A DNA stretch of 64,000 nucleotides from Carposina sasakii (GCA_014607495.2 CP053148.1:6634001-6698000), one strand, 5' to 3'. Shown: positions 1-11,154, counted from the stretch's first letter. Notes: generated by a model from the sequence alone, not told the origin. Made by a program: numbers and translations.

Positions 1-13
1 AGATGTAGGTTAC

Positions 14-3000
14 CTTAAAAGAATCTGGTATCTCTTCAATGGCTCTGTGTATAAGTGTGCCATTAAGATACAAGCAGTTGGCAGCATCATCCTCAGGCAC
101 CGTAAGGGTTTGGTACGGAAAATTGGCTTCTCGTTCCATCCTTTTCAAGAGTTCCTTGGCCTCTTTACTAGATCCCATGCATAGGATGTCCGGTCCAGCT
201 ACCGTGATATATTTCTTGAGATTTCTTGCTGGTGCGGTGATCTGAAGTTAAACATCAATGTTATTACAAAACCACTTCTAAACTTAGACACTGTTTAAAC
301 TTTGTCAGTAAGCTATATGGGACATCTGTCAAATTTAATTAAACAATATTTTAAATTATCTCGTAATAACACGTTGTTATTTCGGGAAATCCTTTCTAGT
401 GCTTTCTCTCTCATCCTCAGTAAGTTTCATTCATTAACTGTACGGTACTTCATACCTTTATTGGTGTGCATGGAAATTCGGGGAAAGCTTCCGCAACGGC
501 ATTGGCACCAGCCTCATTACTCCTTTCACCGGACGCATCGATGCCGACAAAGAACTCGCGACCTGGAATTTTTACTTGACATAATTAGGCTTGACTAGCC
601 ATTTCAGATTTTAGTAAACATATTGCGTCGATGCTAAAATAAAGGTAGGGACAAACTGAGCCTACGTATGCAACGTATATACTACGCGTTATGACATCTA
701 GACTACGAATTTTATATGAAAATATATGACTTAGAAACACACTTGTCGTACGCAAAACGTTGCGTATGATAAGTGTGTTTCCAAGCATATAAATTTCGTA
801 GTCTAGATGTCATAATGCGTAGCATACGTTGCTTACTTGGGCTCAGTTTGTAGGGAGTTAAACGATACCGACGGTAGAAAAAATATCCGATTATCCAAAT
901 ATATATTTTTTTTATAAATCTGCTGTTCCATACAATCTTGAATAATTACTGGTATGGAACAGCTGATTTTTTTTTTCACTATTACGGAGTTGGGGCTTAG
1001 TGAAAGTTGTTTCTTTTTTCCTATCCAGTTTCGTGTCAAAAGCAAATCACTAATTTTGCAAACACCTATACCGCGCTAATACAGATTGACTAAGCAGTCA
1101 ACTATGAAATCATGCATCAAGACGAAATCCAAAGTGCACATTGGAGTGATAAACAAGTTACTATATTTACTTGTTGTGTCTGGTTTGCTTGTGAAACGAA
1201 ATGTATAGCGATAGTTAGGAACAAAACGTCACATTCTTAAGAAACGGTTTGGAAATTTTTAGAGGAAATATTTGCCTATATCAAAGACAAATCCACCAAT
1301 CCCAAAACAGAAACTCCACCTATACATCATTAGTGATAACTGCGCGGGTTAATTTAAGAATAAATTTATATTGTCCTCACAGTATGAACTACATGAGTAC
1401 CTATGCTGAAGCAAGTCTTTTGCAGTGGAATTTTTTTGTCACGGTGTCATGGTAAAGGTGAGGTTGATTGATGGTGTAGGTGGGGTTGTAAAAAAGTTTT
1501 GGATAGGTGTTAAATCAAGGAGGGTAAACATAACTTCTGCTAAAGATTTTTATGATTTAAACGATCTCTGTGAAGAAGTGAAGAGTATAGAAAACGTTCA
1601 GAAAACCTTCAAAAGGACCACTTTTTTGAAGTTATAAACAAGTATCGAATCATAGTTGCCAGATCATCTAAATCAGATATTCAGGAGATTATAATTATTT
1701 TTATATCCATTTCTCTGTGTAATGTTATTGGTGTACTGTGTTACTAGAATAATAAATTAAATAAAAGAATTAATTTATTTTATCTCTATCTTTATCTATG
1801 TACCAAAGATATAATGTGGTCTGAAGAGTTTTTTCAACCATTAGCTGACCTCGCAGTTATCCAAAGAGTAAATACAGATAGTGAGATGAAGGTAGCGCAT
1901 AATGATAATCTTACTTTTACTGATGAACCAAGCTTTTCCGCAAGTATATTTAATACAGTTTAAAATGTTAAAAGAAACTTAAAGAAGTACATTCGAACTC
2001 TGATGAAGAACTCCCTCCAAAGTTGAGTAGAGGAGAATTTTTCCAATTAGGAGATTTCATCTTAGCAAAAGGTAGTTAAAATGAATATCGATATGCTGCG
2101 ATATGTCAAAACGCTGTAGATGAAGAGACGAAACTCAAAAAATGTCCCTTAATATTTACGGAGATTTATTCCAAATGAACAAGAAGTGTCCGACGTTCCA
2201 TTAGAAGATATTTTAGGTGAGTTGCCAAATCCTAGCTTAAAAAATTTAAGTGGACCGTACATTTTACGAGTTTCCAAGTGACGGCGACATAATCAAGATA
2301 GATTTTTTTTATTATCAACTTGTCATGTTTTATTAATAAATATGGGAAGTACATTCTTTTTCTACCCCTGGGGGACAGCGAGAATTAATTTTAAATTATT
2401 TCCGCTGGCCACACCGGCCTCACCGTGGGTTTCATATTACTACTCTCAATATCCACCAGCTTAAATAAACATTCTCGATGTCCACACCTGGTGAATTTGG
2501 GTGTAAATAACTATCACGGAATTAATTAAGTAGGTAGTTAAATCATATTGACAAAAACTTTGAGGTAAATAGGAGTACACTATCAATTAGCGAGAGCGCA
2601 CACCATAGTCACGACAGTCGACAGACTATTACTTCACAAAATATATGAAGAAGCGCACACTACAGACAAAACGTCTAATAGACAAAGTTGTCTATCGCCT
2701 ACAAGCGACAAGACTGACTAACACCTGTCGGCTTCTGTTCAATAATGTATGCAGCCGCGCATACCAGCGACAAAACTGTCTAGCGACGACGAACAACTTA
2801 AAAATAAAAGTAAGTAGTTATTTAAATACCTAATGCCGGATTTTAAATTAAAGTTTTATAATTATTAATATACAATGATCACAATATACTGGCGATAATT
2901 GGGATGTATTTTTCCCATTAATCTTCAGTGGTAACAAAGCCAGTGGCGACAAACGGGAATAGACGATCATACACAATTCTATTCAATTTAATTAAGAGTC

Positions 3001-6000
3001 AAATACCTGGATGCGAACCTAGAATGATTAAAATCGACTTTGAGACAGCTGCAATAAAAACTATCAAATCTACTTTTCTAGAGATTATAGAGGTGGCACT
3101 AACTGCCGTGCTTCCGTTGCTAACCGAATCAGAAGTGTTGCACGGGTGGCTTTATGTAACCCAAAGGAGCACTACAGATCCTGATGTAATACAATTCAGG
3201 AAATACGTACCAGGCAGTAAAAAAAAGTCATAACGTAGCCAATAAATAATCTTCTAATTGGCTACGTGATGACTATTTTACTGTCTGGTGTATTTTCGGC
3301 GAGAGACATCGTACTACGAACGCGGTCGAAGGATGGCACAATAAAGCCATGGGGAAAAAAACCAAACGCATTACTGGCTTTGATCGTCCTTAAACAAGAT
3401 CCAATTTTTTTCGTAGTGCGAATAAAGCAATTAAGCCAAGGTATAAATAATACCAATAAACGTAAAACGAAATATTTTAAGGAATCATTATATTCACGAC
3501 ATGGAAATAGGACTTGTCAATAGGACTTTACTGTTGATTTATTTTTAGAAAGTATGAGGATGTTTTCCTAATTAAAACCACCCTTTTAATTTTGTTATAG
3601 TTATTTACACTCAAATCCAGCAGGGGTGGATATCGAGGATGTTTCATTTAAGCAGTGACTGTCAACCGGATGTGGACATCGAGAGTAGTAGAGTAGGTAA
3701 TATGAAACTCGTGTCTTGGTCCGCCCGGGGTGGCTAGCGGAAATAATTTAAAATTACAGTGGACAGCTAGAGGTTATTAAAACATTTGTGTATCAGTTCA
3801 CCCGTGGGGGCAAGCGTGGACAGTGGGAACAATCAGGATACTGCACGAGCTCACTGTAAGAAACTAATGAACTATTGTGTACTAATTTGTGATTCTTTAT
3901 TACGACGTAATGAAACCAAACCATTTTTGAGGAAGCTAAAAAGTACTTGGTAACGAAACGTGGATCACGTGCTATAAGAAAAAGCTTATACTCAAAGGCC
4001 AGTCTGACTTCTAACTAATTTGCAGCAGCAAAGTCGAAGCAATGTGACAGCGAAAATTGAGAATGTGTGCGTGCGCGAGGCGAATTATCTTTTGTTTGAT
4101 TTAGGGCCGATTTTTCCAAACGTCAGATAGCCTATCAGAAGAATAAAGTTGAAACTGTTTATATCATTATCAAGTTTTTAAAAAAAGGACATCAACTTTA
4201 TTCTTCTGAAAGGCTATCTGACAGTTGGAAAAATCAGCCCTTAAAAGCAATAAAATTTTCATTGAATATTGGTTTTCACGCATTTCGCAAAAATGGAATA
4301 AGCATTTATGTAATGCTCTATCTACGACTACCTACGTCTAGCAACTTCAAACAATCTGCGGCGGAGAGTATACACATGACAACTCCGAGAATTCGCACTA
4401 CATGTGCTACAAAAGCTGCACTTATATAGCAACGCGCACTGTCCAGCTAAAGTTGAATGCTCACGGTATCTGCTTGCAGTAAATAAAACAGAAAATAGGA
4501 ATTAATTCCACACAAAGCGCCAATGACAATAGTTGGCGCTTTGTGTGGAATTAATTCCTATTAATTAATAATCCATACATGTTCTTATTAGTCTCAATGG
4601 TGAATCGATGTCCACTTAATTTCGAACATCAATAGACTTGATTTCGAGTTGACCTAGAAATAATTGACCAGTGCGAACCCTTAGGTACAATAATAACATG
4701 TCATACGTGTATTATTTTCCAAAAAGCTTCAGGATACGGCGTTCCCTTCAGCGGTCTTCCATTTTAATGCATGGGCAATCAAATGCCATAGAAAAACAAA
4801 ATAAAATTATATTGGTATTAGGTTTGGAAATCGAAGTTTTTCTGTAGCATTGCATTTGATTGTACTTTAATACATATACAGGGTGTAGGTGACAGCCAGG
4901 CAAATACTGAAATGCTGAACAAGTATTAGTGTTTTATTTATTTATTTAAAGAATGTAGTTAAATGGGCTTATTGGTTATTGCGTGATACATAGCTGTTTT
5001 TTGGATCACTTGTGACTCTCTATTAGGGTTGATCAGTTTTTTAAACTTTTTTGAGCGTCTTTTTTTTAGAAACATCATTTCGATTTTATTTTTGTTTTAA
5101 AGCCATTATCTAAGGCCTAACAAAAAGAAACAATACAATTTTTTTCCCAAAAAATTAAAAAATGACGGAAATTTTTGAATTTTCTTGCGAATCTTTTCTG
5201 CCTCAAAATCATGGTCTGAAGTCACTATCAATATTTGCCTGGCTCTCACAAACAACCTGTATACATACATACAATATTTATTCCCTTACGGGTTAGGCAG
5301 AGCACCAAGGGCCGATATAACCACATGGTGCCACTTCTGACCAATTTTGAGGGTGTAGTTGAGATGTACAAGTTCGGTTAGTAGTGACGGATGGTCTGCC
5401 TATCGCCTACGAAACACCAATAACCTTTTGTCCCTCTACTACAGTTTGCCCGGGAAGAGAAGCAGCTGTAGTATTATACGTTTTTTTTTTCACCCGTAGA
5501 ACAGCATAGAAGAATAGCATAGAAGCACTTTAATATCAGAAAATAATTACATCGAGAAAAAATTACAGATGTGTAGGTACAACCTCTAAATATTGTCTAG
5601 TCTAAATGAAATTTTTCATTTACAGGGTGTAACGAAAGGGATATGTTAAATGAAATGTATTGAAAAGAGCCCACTATAAAGAACCTATTGAGACTAGAAA
5701 TCACATGCATTTTGTCGATTCCTATATTACGATATATCCATCCCGTTGCTATTTTAAAACAACAGAATGGATACAACATAATATAGAAATAATAGTATGA
5801 GGGGTAGTATTACCTAGTTATAGAAAATTCGAAAAACTCGAAATCACACGGAGGCATTTTGTTTATTCCTATGTTATGATATATCCATCTCGTTGCTATT
5901 TTGAAACAACTGAATGGATACAACATAATACAAAGTGATTTTTGGTCGTCAACGTTCCCGAAAACTACGAAATCTCCTCATCATCACGATCATTTTTCTC

Positions 6001-8705
6001 CATGGAAGCATACATGGGAAGTGTTTAGTTCCCAAGATATTAGGGTCTAAAGTTGAGTAAATATACTGCGTTTTTCTGCATAAATGCACATATACGCGCT
6101 TAACAAGATTGTTTCACGATAAATAATTAATATCTGTCTATGAAAAAACTAGCATAAACACTGGACACTATAAATTTCGCACGAACAAGTAATAAAAAAA
6201 AAATTCCAAAAATTTACATCGTTTCCCAGCAAATTTCCCCAAACGTCAGAAAGCCTATCTATTCTTCAGTTGATGCTGTCTTTATCATGATCAAGTTTTA
6301 GAGAAAGACAGTATCAACTTTATTCTTCTGTTAGGCTATCGGACGTTTGAAGTAATAGGCCCTAAATTAAATTATTTTAAAATAAAATAATGTTACATAC
6401 AGATTGGCTAGTCATCATGCCTATTTTGCCAACACCCCTTAAGGAACATACATAATAACATAACGTAACATACATGCCCTCGATAAAATATTTAATTTCC
6501 TTTTTTCCAACCCCGCAAAACATTGAGCGGCACGAACTAAGGCGCACCCCGCACACTGACACTCTGAATTTTCGCGGTGGCGTTGCTTCGGCTTTGCTAT
6601 TGCGAATTAGGTAATAGCCAGCCCTGCCGGTGGTTATTTCGGTATTTTTTTTTGTGCTTAGGAGGTGAATTTCACAATATGTCTTTTGAGCCTTGATGAC
6701 CTTTTATCTACTATAAACATACCCCCAAATACCCATTCCAGACACAATCTCATAAGATAAAATCTCATTTAAAACCAATAGCATTTTTAGGAGAAACTAA
6801 CACTACTTTTTTGAGTGATCCCAATGCTTATATGGGAAGGAGACCACAATATACACTAGCAAGCAACATCTGGGAAATCAGTAAAGGATTAACACAACAC
6901 ATAATCAGAAGCCAGAATCCGGGTCAGCAATTTTTGCCAACAAATATCCAATTCGAGCCTGTTATACATATATGAACTTTTGATAATTCATTTGTAATTA
7001 GCACTATTACGTTAAGGGTCTAGCTAGCCCAATCAGCATTGCCATGTTGCCGGCATTTTGACTGCTCTGTCTCACGGGCCTAACCCTCCTCAGTTTTATT
7101 TAGTACGCGAAAGGTTGTTTATTTTCATTGTAGTGTTAAAATAATATACATAGTACTGTACTGTATTTTGATAGATGGAATTCTCTAAGTAAAAAAATAT
7201 TCAAGTAATTAACTTGCCCTGTTTGTTTTAATTGGGCCAAACTACCCAAATGTTACAGTATGAAATCTAAAAGCACTTTCAGTATACATAATGTGAACTA
7301 CTGAAAAAATAAATACATGAAATTTCTTTACCTGTAAAAAGTACATCAGACCCCAAAAGCCTGGCTTCAGGATCATCTACTTCAACAACAGTTTGTCCAA
7401 GACTGTGCAGAACTTGTTTTATTGCTTTTCCCTGAGAACCAAAAAATTATAATATTAATAGGCTGCTGCAATAACTTACTTCACCGGCTGGAACACACCC
7501 CCTGCCAGCTCACTACTTAATCAGTTACACAACATAAACTGTAGCTATTTTTTCCTGCTATGACTATTATAATGTATACTCATACATAGGTTATTTCCAT
7601 GCAAAGTATGTGAATTAGGAGAATTGCTCAATGCAATCTTTATAGGTCACCAGATACAATTAGCACTAATTAAATTAACACACATGAGCTACAATTGAAA
7701 GGTTAAATCTTAGTTAAATGTCAATTACTGATACATACCAAAATTCCAAAGTACTGACATGAGTCTACACATCAATCCCAATAGGTCAATCAAACCAAAA
7801 TGACATTAGATTTGTACGGAAAATCTGGAGGAGATAAAGATTTTTCATATGAATGTGTAATTAAATTGATGTCCTAATTTACATAATAAAGACATCAAAT
7901 TAATTACATATTCATTTGAAAAATCTATAACTCTTCCAGCTTTTCCGTACAAATCTAATCTCATTTTGAGACAAGAAAATACCAATGACACATTTTAGGT
8001 TTGGGTTTTAAGTCATTTATTTATTTACAAATACATATATTCACATGGCTGTGTTCTCATAATGGGGTATTCAGAACTGCAGGACCATCAGAAGTCCCAC
8101 AACCATATTTAGAATAAGGGGGACAGATGTAACAGATCAGTGACAAGTTGCTATCTATCCCCTAAAATAATGCAGAGTTCATGATTTAGAAGTAAACCAG
8201 GCTGGTGTGTCTCAGTTATATTCTGAGTCGTTGATGATATTTAATAGCAGGACCAGTTTGTCCAGCTCTTATTTAAACAAGCACCACATTGAATACACAA
8301 GTCACATTGACTACAGTTATCACAAAAAGTGTTCTTGAGATATAATAGAATTGTGATTAAATGATAGGGTGAAACATGACATACTATACATACACACATT
8401 ACAATACAACCATTTACACTAATTATGTATTCAATGTTTACCTTCACCATATCTGCACTGCCAGTTAATTTAGGAAGCAGAGCAATTCCATGGCAGACTA
8501 CAGCCACATCCTCCAGCACCACATTCTCAGGGAAGGTGCCAGGGATATCCACTTCTATAACTTCGGTTTCTAGCTCCCTAAGCAGCCGTACATAGCAATC
8601 GAGTTGGCGGCGGGTATCGTTAAGATCTGCTTCATAAGGTGAACGGAGAACTGGTACAACTCTTGCTACTATTGCATGCGTGTATTCATGCATCTTGAAA
8701 TCCAT
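14..8705 (-). CDS. DDAH-like protein (dimethylarginine dimethylaminohydrolase family), 5' four exons, 3' end off window
   Basis: Coding exons on the minus strand: 8705-8442 (starts at ATG, 88 codons), 7431-7332, 562-456 and 241-14. All have GT/AG borders and the phases join exactly (0, 1, 0, 0). The joined 233-residue product follows the DDAH family, which hydrolyses asymmetric methylarginines in the cytosol: LEDVAVVC near residues 64-71, a GSDVLFTGREFFVG block at 115-128, the AGPDILCMGSS block near residues 172-182, and the LTVPEDDAANCLYLN block. The C-terminal exon, which should carry the nucleophilic cysteine, lies left of position 14. Odd points: where vertebrate enzymes have the active-site His (LHLKS) this protein has Asn164 (RNLKK), and the Arg-rich RPGAPSRR loop is not recognisable, so it may not be an active hydrolase. 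The open frame that continues past 8442 is intron. Family assignment is firm; activity is doubtful. Confidence 0.88.
1100..2290 (+). pseudogene. decayed transposon-like ORF (arthropod HGKG...DGVGG family)
   Basis: Several frame-shifted pieces on the plus strand resemble a group of uncharacterised transposon-associated arthropod proteins. The pieces are a DEIQSAHW stretch followed by FTCCVWF at about 1124-1180, an HGKGEVD stretch at about 1448-1468 which continues in another frame as DGVGGVVKKFW, and a later FFQLGDFILAKG stretch near 2040-2075. Stops and at least two frameshifts break the frame, so it cannot make a full protein. It lies in intron 3 of the DDAH-like gene, antisense to it. The family link is from memory and should be treated as tentative. 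Confidence 0.5.
2928..3233 (+). pseudogene. MULE transposase fragment
   Basis: A 101-codon open frame inside the inverted-repeat element. Residues 16-51 contain YTILFNLIKSQ followed by a KIDFETAAIKTIKSTF stretch, matching the transposase-core pattern in which an acidic DFE sits before an Ala/Ile-rich helix. The rest does not extend the similarity clearly and the flanks lack the remaining catalytic parts, so this is judged a broken remnant. Confidence 0.5.
3211..3289. repeat. imperfect hairpin inside the MULE
   Basis: Arms of about 32 bp around a 13-bp loop (CCAGGCAGTAAAA on the left, TTTTACTGTCTGG on the right, with ACGTAGCCAAT and ATTGGCTACGT nearest the loop). It separates the two open stretches of the element. 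Its function is unknown. Confidence 0.6.
4104..4240. mobile_element. 137-bp MITE with TTA target duplication
   Basis: The ends are inverted copies: GGGCCGATTTTTCCAAACGT on the left, and its imperfect complement ending in CAGCCC on the right. TTA flanks both sides (4101-4103 and 4241-4243). The whole unit folds into one hairpin around ATCAAGTTTTT. Diverged copies occur at 6229-6364 and, nearly all deleted, at 27983-28024. Confidence 0.75.
4494..4562. repeat. perfect 30-bp inverted repeat with 9-nt loop
   Basis: The arms 4494-4523 and 4533-4562 are exact reverse complements, separated by TGACAATAG. No gene or recognisable transposon end is attached. It is a young fold-back element or a very short MITE. 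Confidence 0.85.
4755..4872. repeat. short MITE-like inverted repeat
   Basis: ATGGGCAATCAAATGCCATAG near 4772 is mirrored by TAGCATTGCATTTGATTGTA near 4846, with about 60 bp of AT-rich DNA between. This is consistent with a hairpin MITE. Confidence 0.5.
4875..5263. mobile_element. non-autonomous DNA transposon, TATACAGGGTGTAGGTGACAG ends
   Basis: Begins TATACAGGGTGTAGGTGA with GCCAGGCAAATA just inside. The right end carries the inverted ATTTGCCTGGCTCTCA and finishes AACCTGTATA. There is no coding content. The end type (TACAGGGTG) is shared by several other elements in this window. Confidence 0.65.
5271..5500 (+). repeat. interspersed repeat (GGCAGAGCACCAAGGGCCGA family)
   Basis: Contains GGTTAGGCAGAGCACCAAGG, then CACATGGTGCCACTTCTGAC and, further on, CCCGGGAAGAGAAGCAGCTG. 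The same blocks appear inverted at about 18110-18375 and truncated at about 55525-55635. It has no coding capacity, so a SINE-like or non-autonomous family is likely. Confidence 0.65.
5621..5930. mobile_element. degenerate element with TACAGGGTGTAACGAAAGGG end
   Basis: The left end TACAGGGTGTAACGAAAGGG matches the elements at 45917-46126 and 46293-46564. Inside, a block around ATATCCATCCCGTTGCTATT recurs once in direct orientation (near 5732 and 5881), so an internal tandem duplication is present. The right end abuts the next element at 5931. Confidence 0.55.
5931..6228 (+). mobile_element. truncated copy of the GTGATTTTTGGTCGTCAACG element
   Basis: Shares GTGATTTTTGGTCGTCAACG and the downstream CATAAATGCACATA block with the complete copies at 22699-23087 and 58071-58490. 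The right half is lost where the MITE at 6229 begins. Confidence 0.65.
6229..6364. mobile_element. second copy of the TTA-target MITE
   Basis: CCAAACGTCAGAAAGCCTAT at the left and TAGGCTATCGGACGTTTGAA at the right are inverted and match the MITE at 4104-4240. The ends are more decayed than in that copy. Confidence 0.6.
6365..7331. other. rest of DDAH-like intron 3, nothing recognised
   Basis: AT-rich DNA with only short open frames and no family similarity. No repeat seen elsewhere in the window was noticed here. Confidence 0.4.
7790..7973. mobile_element. hairpin MITE in DDAH-like intron 1
   Basis: ATTAGATTTGTACGGAAAAT at the left is mirrored by TTTTCCGTACAAATCTAATC at the right, and the inner arms (TTAAATTGATGTC, GACATCAAATTAA) also pair. 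Nearly the whole ~184 bp folds on itself. Confidence 0.7.
8045..8240. repeat. SINE-like fragment in DDAH-like intron 1
   Basis: Contains GCAGGACCATCAGAAGTCCC and GGACAGATGTAACAGATCAG, then AGTTGCTATCTATCCCCTAA. These resemble the repeat near 23545-23640 (GCAGGACATCGAAAG, CAGATGTAATCAGATCAGTG) and the one at 38880-38950, so it belongs to one dispersed family. Confidence 0.45.
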
Positions 8706-9132
8706 GATTTTATTTTATAAATAACTTTCTATATGTATTACCTTTCTACAAATATTTCAAGAAAAAGTCGTACCTCAAGTAGGTATTTAGGGTGCACTTA
8801 TTTTCGTGTAGAAATGAAACTTGAATCAAATATCACCTTCATTGACAATATCGGAATCCAATACGCAAAAAACGTACTACAGTACGGTACGGTAAATCAA
8901 AAAATTTTAAGTCGCGCCCGCCTTTATTATAGATAGAGCTACAAACTAAAACTGTGACTAAAACTCTCCTAAAACTAACAGAAAGAAACGAGAACTCTTT
9001 CTACTAACAAAACATAGCGAAGCGAATGAAATGAACAACCAAGAACGCGAAATTCCAAAACTCAACTCGAATTTGTTCTGAGACTCGAATCGAACGAGCG
9101 CCGCGCCGACGGATGATTGGATTGGTGATTGT
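8706..9132. other. upstream flank of the DDAH-like gene
   Basis: No supported exon. On the minus strand a possible acceptor (CATATAG) lies 20 to 30 bases before the DDAH-like ATG, which would allow a separate 5' UTR exon farther upstream. The open frame at 8958-9161 has no recognisable similarity and is not called. Confidence 0.35.
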
Positions 9133-9523
9133 TTAGTTATTTTACCCCGAAGGAAAGGCAAGGGGAACTAAGCCCATACAGCCATTGTCTTTAGTACATG
9201 ATTTCTGAATTTATAATGGATGATAATGATGAATGGAAACGTCGGAAAAATCCTCAAGAACAAGTGTAAAGTTAATCAAAATGAAAAATAATTGCAGAAA
9301 CAACTTACATGGGCCCATGAAGAGATAGAATTCCGGCTAAAGTTTTACTCAGCTTACCTGCGTTTAAAACCATGCACACGCACTAGTTCACATCACAAGT
9401 AATCAAAATATAACTTATCAACAGAAAAAATCACTTTACGGACACATGCAAGCAATTTACAAATATTTTTTTATTTTCACAAGAAAATTACACCTGCACC
9501 CTTCCAGCTTTTCCCGCCGAATC
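9133..9523 (-). repeat. ~390-bp duplicated block, copy 1, with possible 5' exon donor
   Basis: Nearly identical over its length to 10460-10855, in direct orientation. On the minus strand both copies keep a strong donor (ACGCAG then GTAAGC; exon side at 9358 here) and, about 150 bp upstream of it, a GGCGGGAAAAG site that looks like an E2F-type motif. This fits a duplicated promoter and first exon for the DDAH-like gene, but it could equally be a dispersed repeat, because its last ~40 bp (GAAGGAAAGGCAAGGGGAAC) recur in diverged form near 10906 and 11410. Confidence 0.65.
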
Positions 9524-9554
9524 CCACGCCGACGGGCGACACATTTGTAGTGGT

Positions 9555-10440
9555 AGCTAATATAACGTATAGCTTTTAAAAATAACATGCTATTTGTCCA
9601 TAGCGCAATAACCAATGATTTAAGTTCCAAGCTAAACGCTATAACGGTATGCGCGCTCCACGTGTCGCGTACGCATGACTCATCACGCCTTTGACACGCA
9701 CATGCATAACTCGTGACGGCCGGCGCCGGAATACCAACAGCTATAGTGTTGAGTAGGACATACAAGAGGCACTTCATTTGTCCCGGACATGACGTCAAAA
9801 TGTAAGAGTGCCTCGAAATTTTAAATTGTACTACTTCAATTTTCTTGTCGCGGTCGAGCTTGAACGGTCGAGCGAGGCAGGCAGACAAACGACAAGCACG
9901 TCACGTGATCACGTCACGGTCGTCGCGTCTGACATTTTGAGCGAGAGAGAAATATATTGTCTTCCATGCGAGGCGAGGCGCCATGACAAAAGCACGTCGC
10001 GTCTGACATTTGAGGCGTCAGGAGGCGCGCATATTTCGTACTATGATAACTTCAAATGGTTCAGTCAGTAGGTACGCCTCGCCTCATTTGAAGTGGGACA
10101 TTGTACTGGCTCAGGACAAAAAAGAGGCTACTCTTACAAACTCTTTTTCAAGTCGTGTCCTACTCAACACTAAACAGCTATATGAAATCGCGTCAAATAG
10201 AAAATAGCGTATTCGTGACTTGTCATTGGTTACCAACAGCTATATGAAATCGCGTCAACTAGAATATAGCGTTTTCACGACTTGTCATTGGCGGGATAAG
10301 AATATAGTGTATTCATTCTGTCATTCATTCGTGACTTGTGATTTGCGCGCAACTCGTAACGTTATAACGTCACGAAAAAAATAGCGCGCTATTTGCATGT
10401 AGCATATCACTTTCACGCGTTTCGAGAATATAGCTTTTTT
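9555..10440. repeat. CpG-rich inverted-repeat core between the duplicated blocks
   Basis: AGTGTTGAGTAGGACA at about 9745 is mirrored by TGTCCTACTCAACACT at about 10156, and outer AT-rich GCTAT-containing arms also correspond loosely. CGTCGCGTCTGACATTT occurs twice in direct orientation (9921 and 9995). The centre holds CACGTGATCACGTCAC with several CG steps, unlike the surrounding DNA. A large palindromic DNA element is the likeliest origin. Confidence 0.5.
10160..10345 (+). repeat. tandem repeat, ~72-bp unit
   Basis: ACAGCTATATGAAATCGCGT followed by a GACTTGTCATTGG block occurs at about 10175 and again at about 10234, with a partial third unit (GAATATAGTGTATTC, GACTTGTGATT) to 10345. Confidence 0.7.
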
Positions 10441-10459
10441 GAACACTTTTTTTTTTTTT

Positions 10460-10855
10460 TTTAGTTTATTCCGAAGGAAAGGCAAGGGGAACTAAGCCCA
10501 TACAGCCTAATCATTGTTTAGTAAAATGTATACTGAATTTATGATGAATGACAATGATGATGAATGGAAACGTCGGGAAAATCCTCAAGAACAAATGTAA
10601 AGTTAGTCAAAATGAAAAATTATCGCAGAAACAACTTACATGCGCCCATGAAGAGATCGTAATCCGGCTAAAGTTTTACTCGGCTTACCTGCGTATAAAA
10701 CCATGCACACGCACTGGATTCACACCACAAGTAATCAAAATATAACTTATCTACCAGAAAACATCACCTTACGGACACATGCAAGCCATTTACAAATAAT
10801 TTTTGATTTTCACAAGAAAATTACACCTGCACCCTTCCAGCTTTTCCCGCCGAAT
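10460..10855 (-). repeat. ~390-bp duplicated block, copy 2
   Basis: Direct copy of 9133-9523 with scattered substitutions and small indels. The minus-strand donor is kept (exon side at 10689). It has no target duplication or TG/CA ends, so it does not look like a simple LTR pair. Confidence 0.65.
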
Positions 10856-11154
10856 CTTTTTTGAACACCAGTACACATTTGTTTTGTGTTTTTTATTTTA
10901 TTTAGCTTATTCCGACGGCACGGGAAACTATGTCCATACAGCTTTTTTCTTTTGCGTAACTTGTCACAAGAAGATAAAAAAAACCCTATCGTTGTTAACT
11001 CTGAACCAGGATTTTGGAAATAATAAGCTGGATACTTCACTCTGATCACGAAATTGAAACATGAAAAAATAACAATAATTTTTCCTCCTAGGGATCCCTT
11101 ACACAACCAAAAAATACCCTATAAATTTAATAAAGTCATGAAATTTATTACATA

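Larger units (their letters stand above)
2340..3845. mobile_element. Mutator-like (MULE) DNA transposon, deleted, with long inverted ends
   Basis: The stretch 2374-2533 is matched in inverted orientation by 3575-3775, sharing blocks such as AATTTTAAATTATTTCCGCT and GTTTCATATTAC, which gives inverted ends of roughly 160-200 bp. Long inverted ends are typical of Mutator-like elements. The interior has an open frame at 2928-3233 whose residues 16-51 read like the MULE transposase core (a P..IKIDFETAAI motif). The interior is too short for a full transposase, so this is a non-autonomous or decayed copy. The exact ends and target duplication could not be fixed by eye. Confidence 0.6.

Noticed and set aside
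8241..8441. Continuation of the DDAH-like first exon frame (Cys-rich tail)
   Set aside because: The exon ends at a GTAAAC donor at 8441 and the next exon at 7431 restores family sequence; the Cys-rich residues come from intron DNA.
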